Below, in pieces: positions 6,137 through 7,192 of a stretch of 7,192 nucleotides of DNA. Made by a program: the position numbers and the translations under genes. The DNA is from Alphaproteobacteria bacterium. Its GTDB lineage: Bacteria > Pseudomonadota > Alphaproteobacteria > Micropepsales > Micropepsaceae. Below the pieces are notes generated by a model that saw only the letters and a list, made by a program, of their open reading frames with translations, was not told the DNA's origin and made no database searches. The stretch covers positions 1-7,192 of the forward strand of contig CANBZE010000094.1 of assembly GCA_947373775.1 (NCBI GenBank). Direction: 5' to 3'. Position 1 is the first letter of the stretch; each line of letters begins with the position of its first letter.

Positions 6137-6649
6137 TTACTCCGCGGCCTGCTGCTTGGGACTTTCGCTGCGGCGCTCGGGCCCGCGATATTCATCGACG
6201 CCGCGGCGGCGGCGGCAGGGGCCGAAATAGCCCAGGGTGCGCACATAGGGGCGGGGATGCTCGATCACCGCCACCAGGCGCGACATCACCGTCTTGACCG
6301 ACACCGGCTTGGCGATGAACTCGTTGACGCCGGCGTCGCGTGCGCGGGCGACATGGTCCAGCGAGGTATGGCCGGTCAGCATGATCACCGGCACGAAGGG
6401 ATTGGGGGTCTGGGGATTGGTGCGGATCATCTGGATCAGGTCCAGTCCCGACATGCCTTCCATCACCCAGTCCAGCATGATCACGTCGGGATTGGATTCG
6501 CGCAGGATGTGCCAGGCGCGATCGCCGGTCTCGGCCTCGAAGATCTGGATGACGCCGAAGGCCTGCAGGATGGTGACCACGAGCTTGCGCATGTGGGCGT
6601 TGTCGTCCACCACAAGAACCTTCAGCCGGTCGAAACGGTAGTTACTCAT
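6137..6649 (-). CDS. Single-domain response regulator (CheY-like receiver)
   Basis: A 170-residue protein, mostly a receiver domain. Acidic D15 and D16 (LVVDDN) bind Mg2+, D60 in VIMLDWVM is the phosphorylated aspartate, T92 in MLTGHTS is the switch residue, and K114 in FIAKP is the conserved lysine. There is no DNA-binding or enzymatic output domain; the tail from about 133 is basic and ends in two GP-RR motifs (YFGPCRRRR 141-149 and RGPERR 155-160). Such GPDRRR-like tails are common in alphaproteobacterial receivers, but here Cys145 takes the place of the usual Asp. The gene lies 3 nt upstream of the Hpt gene in the same direction, so the two probably form a phosphorelay pair. The upstream region has a TTAA-N6-TTAA element. 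Whether it acts in chemotaxis, cell cycle or stress control cannot be told from sequence. Confidence 0.92.
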   Translation of the reverse strand: MSNYRFDRLKVLVVDDNAHMRKLVVTILQAFGVIQIFEAETGDRAWHILRESNPDVIMLDWVMEGMSGLDLIQMIRTNPQTPNPFVPVIMLTGHTSLDHVARARDAGVNEFIAKPVSVKTVMSRLVAVIEHPRPYVRTLGYFGPCRRRRGVDEYRGPERRSESPKQQAAE

Positions 6650-6698
6650 TGCCCATGCCCAAAGCGCCCCAAGAGAGGCGTCCAGCCCATACCTTAGC

Positions 6699-6713
6699 TT
6701 AACGGGCCTTAAC
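6699..6713 (-). promoter_or_regulatory. TTAA-N6-TTAA element upstream of the response regulator
   Basis: Two TTAA tetramers (6699-6702 and 6709-6712) lie one base short of the TTAA-N7-TTAA spacing described for CtrA boxes, 50-64 nt upstream of the regulator's ATG. TTAAC reads in the plus direction in both halves. The AT-rich motif stands out against its surroundings. The one-base spacing difference weakens the case for CtrA. Confidence 0.3.
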
Positions 6714-6732
6714 TATTCGTGAAACCGGCAAG

Positions 6733-6808
6733 CCCCTCCGGCCTTCGCATCGCAAGCGCTGCTATGGCCAACCTCCCCATGAGAGCGCGCTGACGCGCGC
6801 CGGGGAGG
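6733..6808 (-). repeat. Structured palindromic intergenic repeat, copy B
   Basis: Read on the minus strand, this element has the same order as copy A at 3039-3112. CCTCCCC (6808-6802) pairs with GGGGAGG (6778-6772) around GCGCGC/GCGCGC inner arms (6800-6795 and 6790-6785). A hairpin follows, closed by GGCC (6769-6766) and GGCC (6743-6740), whose core AGCAGCGC-TT-GCGATGC carries one mismatch. GGAGGGG (6739-6733) ends it. The core shared with copy A is TAGCAGCGC, then TGCG, then TGCGAA and GGAGGGG. It begins 3 nt after the nadK stop in the same direction, so it may stabilise or end that transcript, but no U-tract follows. Confidence 0.75.
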
Positions 6809-6811
6809 GCC

Positions 6812-7192
6812 CTAGTCGCTGAACTGCTCGGCCAAGATGCGTTCGTCCAGGCTGTGTCCGGCATCGTACAGCAGGGTCATGGCGATGCTGCGATCCTCTT
6901 CCACGTCTACGGCGGTGACGTCGCGCACTTCGAAATCATCGGCCACGGCGCTGACCGGGCGCTTGCGGCTTTCCGCCATCTCGAAGCGCACCTTGGCGCG
7001 GTGGGGCAGAAGCGCCCCGCGCCAGCGCCGGGGGCGGAAGGCGGAAATGGGAGTCAATGCCAGCAGGTCCGCGGTGATCGGCAGGATGGGGCCATGGGCC
7101 GACAGGTTGTAGGCGGTGGAGCCCACCGGCGTGGAGACCAGCACGCCATCGCAGATCAGTTCGGAGATGCGCGGCCGCCCATCCACCAGGAT
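6812..7192 (-). CDS. nadK: NAD kinase, C-terminal part (5' end outside the window)
   Basis: The last 126 residues of ATP-dependent NAD kinase, which phosphorylates NAD to NADP in the cytoplasm. The frame is open to the window edge, and the GTG at 7186 is an internal Val codon. The visible chain begins ILVDGRPR and contains [21 protein letters not shown] (15-35), the conserved Gly-rich block that contacts the NAD nucleotide, then [14 protein letters not shown] further on, also typical of proteobacterial NadK. The N-terminal GGDG motif lies outside the window, so catalytic completeness cannot be checked. The gene points the same way as the response regulator and Hpt genes downstream, but 162 nt with a structured repeat separate them, so co-transcription is uncertain. 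Confidence 0.95.
   Translation of the reverse strand: MLVDGRPRISELICDGVLVSTPVGSTAYNLSAHGPILPITADLLALTPISAFRPRRWRGALLPHRAKVRFEMAESRKRPVSAVADDFEVRDVTAVDVEEDRSIAMTLLYDAGHSLDERILAEQFSD

Larger units (their letters stand above)
6650..6811. other. Intergenic region between nadK and the response regulator
   Basis: The 162 nt carry copy B of the structured repeat next to nadK, and a TTAA-N6-TTAA element nearer the response regulator. No gene is supported here. The response regulator's own ribosome binding site is weak (TGGGCA before ATG). Confidence 0.6.

Noticed and set aside
5741..6697. 318-codon plus-strand ORF antisense to the receiver and Hpt genes
   Set aside because: Its product is His/Gly/Ala-rich without recognisable motifs, and it covers two genes with clear catalytic residues on the other strand. 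Long open antisense frames are expected in GC-rich coding DNA.
6733..6811. Classical Rho-independent terminator of nadK
   Set aside because: The stem is GC-rich and well placed, but the T-tract needed after it is missing, and the same element occurs upstream of msrA/thiO where a terminator makes no sense. It is treated as a repeat.

Overview
The window is GC-rich, densely packed bacterial DNA, most likely from an alphaproteobacterium. The grounds are gene content (a caa3-type CtaG paired with a PCu(A)C copper chaperone, and an orphan receiver-Hpt pair), two TTAA-containing sites that look like CtrA boxes, and a GGGGAGG-type palindromic intergenic repeat. I cannot place it to genus. No RNA gene, insertion sequence, CRISPR array or phage gene was seen.

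Layout from left to right. (1) 3-1161, plus strand: the end of a membrane protein of the CtaG (caa3) cytochrome oxidase assembly family overlaps a periplasmic PCu(A)C copper chaperone, so this looks like the tail of a copper-delivery and oxidase-assembly operon. (2) 1206-2483, plus: an MFS transporter of the anion:cation symporter type. (3) 2480-2980, minus: msrA, convergent with the transporter and sharing a CTAG with its stop codon. (4) 2981-3311: a divergent intergenic region holding copy A of a roughly 75-bp structured repeat and a group of small palindromes in front of thiO. (5) 3312-4768, plus: thiO (glycine oxidase family) translationally coupled through ATGA to a HIT-domain protein. 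(6) 4792-5652, plus: an SLT-type lytic transglycosylase-like protein with no evident signal peptide, preceded by an exact TTAACCAT. (7) 5642-6649, minus: a single-domain response regulator followed 3 nt later by an Hpt-domain phosphotransfer protein, which converges on the transglycosylase gene with an 11-bp overlap. (8) 6650-6811: an intergenic region with a TTAA-N6-TTAA element and copy B of the repeat, inverted relative to copy A. (9) 6812-7192, minus: the C-terminal part of NAD kinase.

Functionally the window is mostly housekeeping (copper and oxidase assembly, methionine sulfoxide repair, cofactor metabolism, NADP supply) plus a small signalling block. The most interesting points are the two copies of the structured repeat, with an apparent compensatory change in one stem; the possible CtrA link between a signal-less transglycosylase and the neighbouring receiver-Hpt pair; and a thiO coupled to a HIT gene instead of to thiS/thiG. 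I do not see a clearly new multi-gene system.
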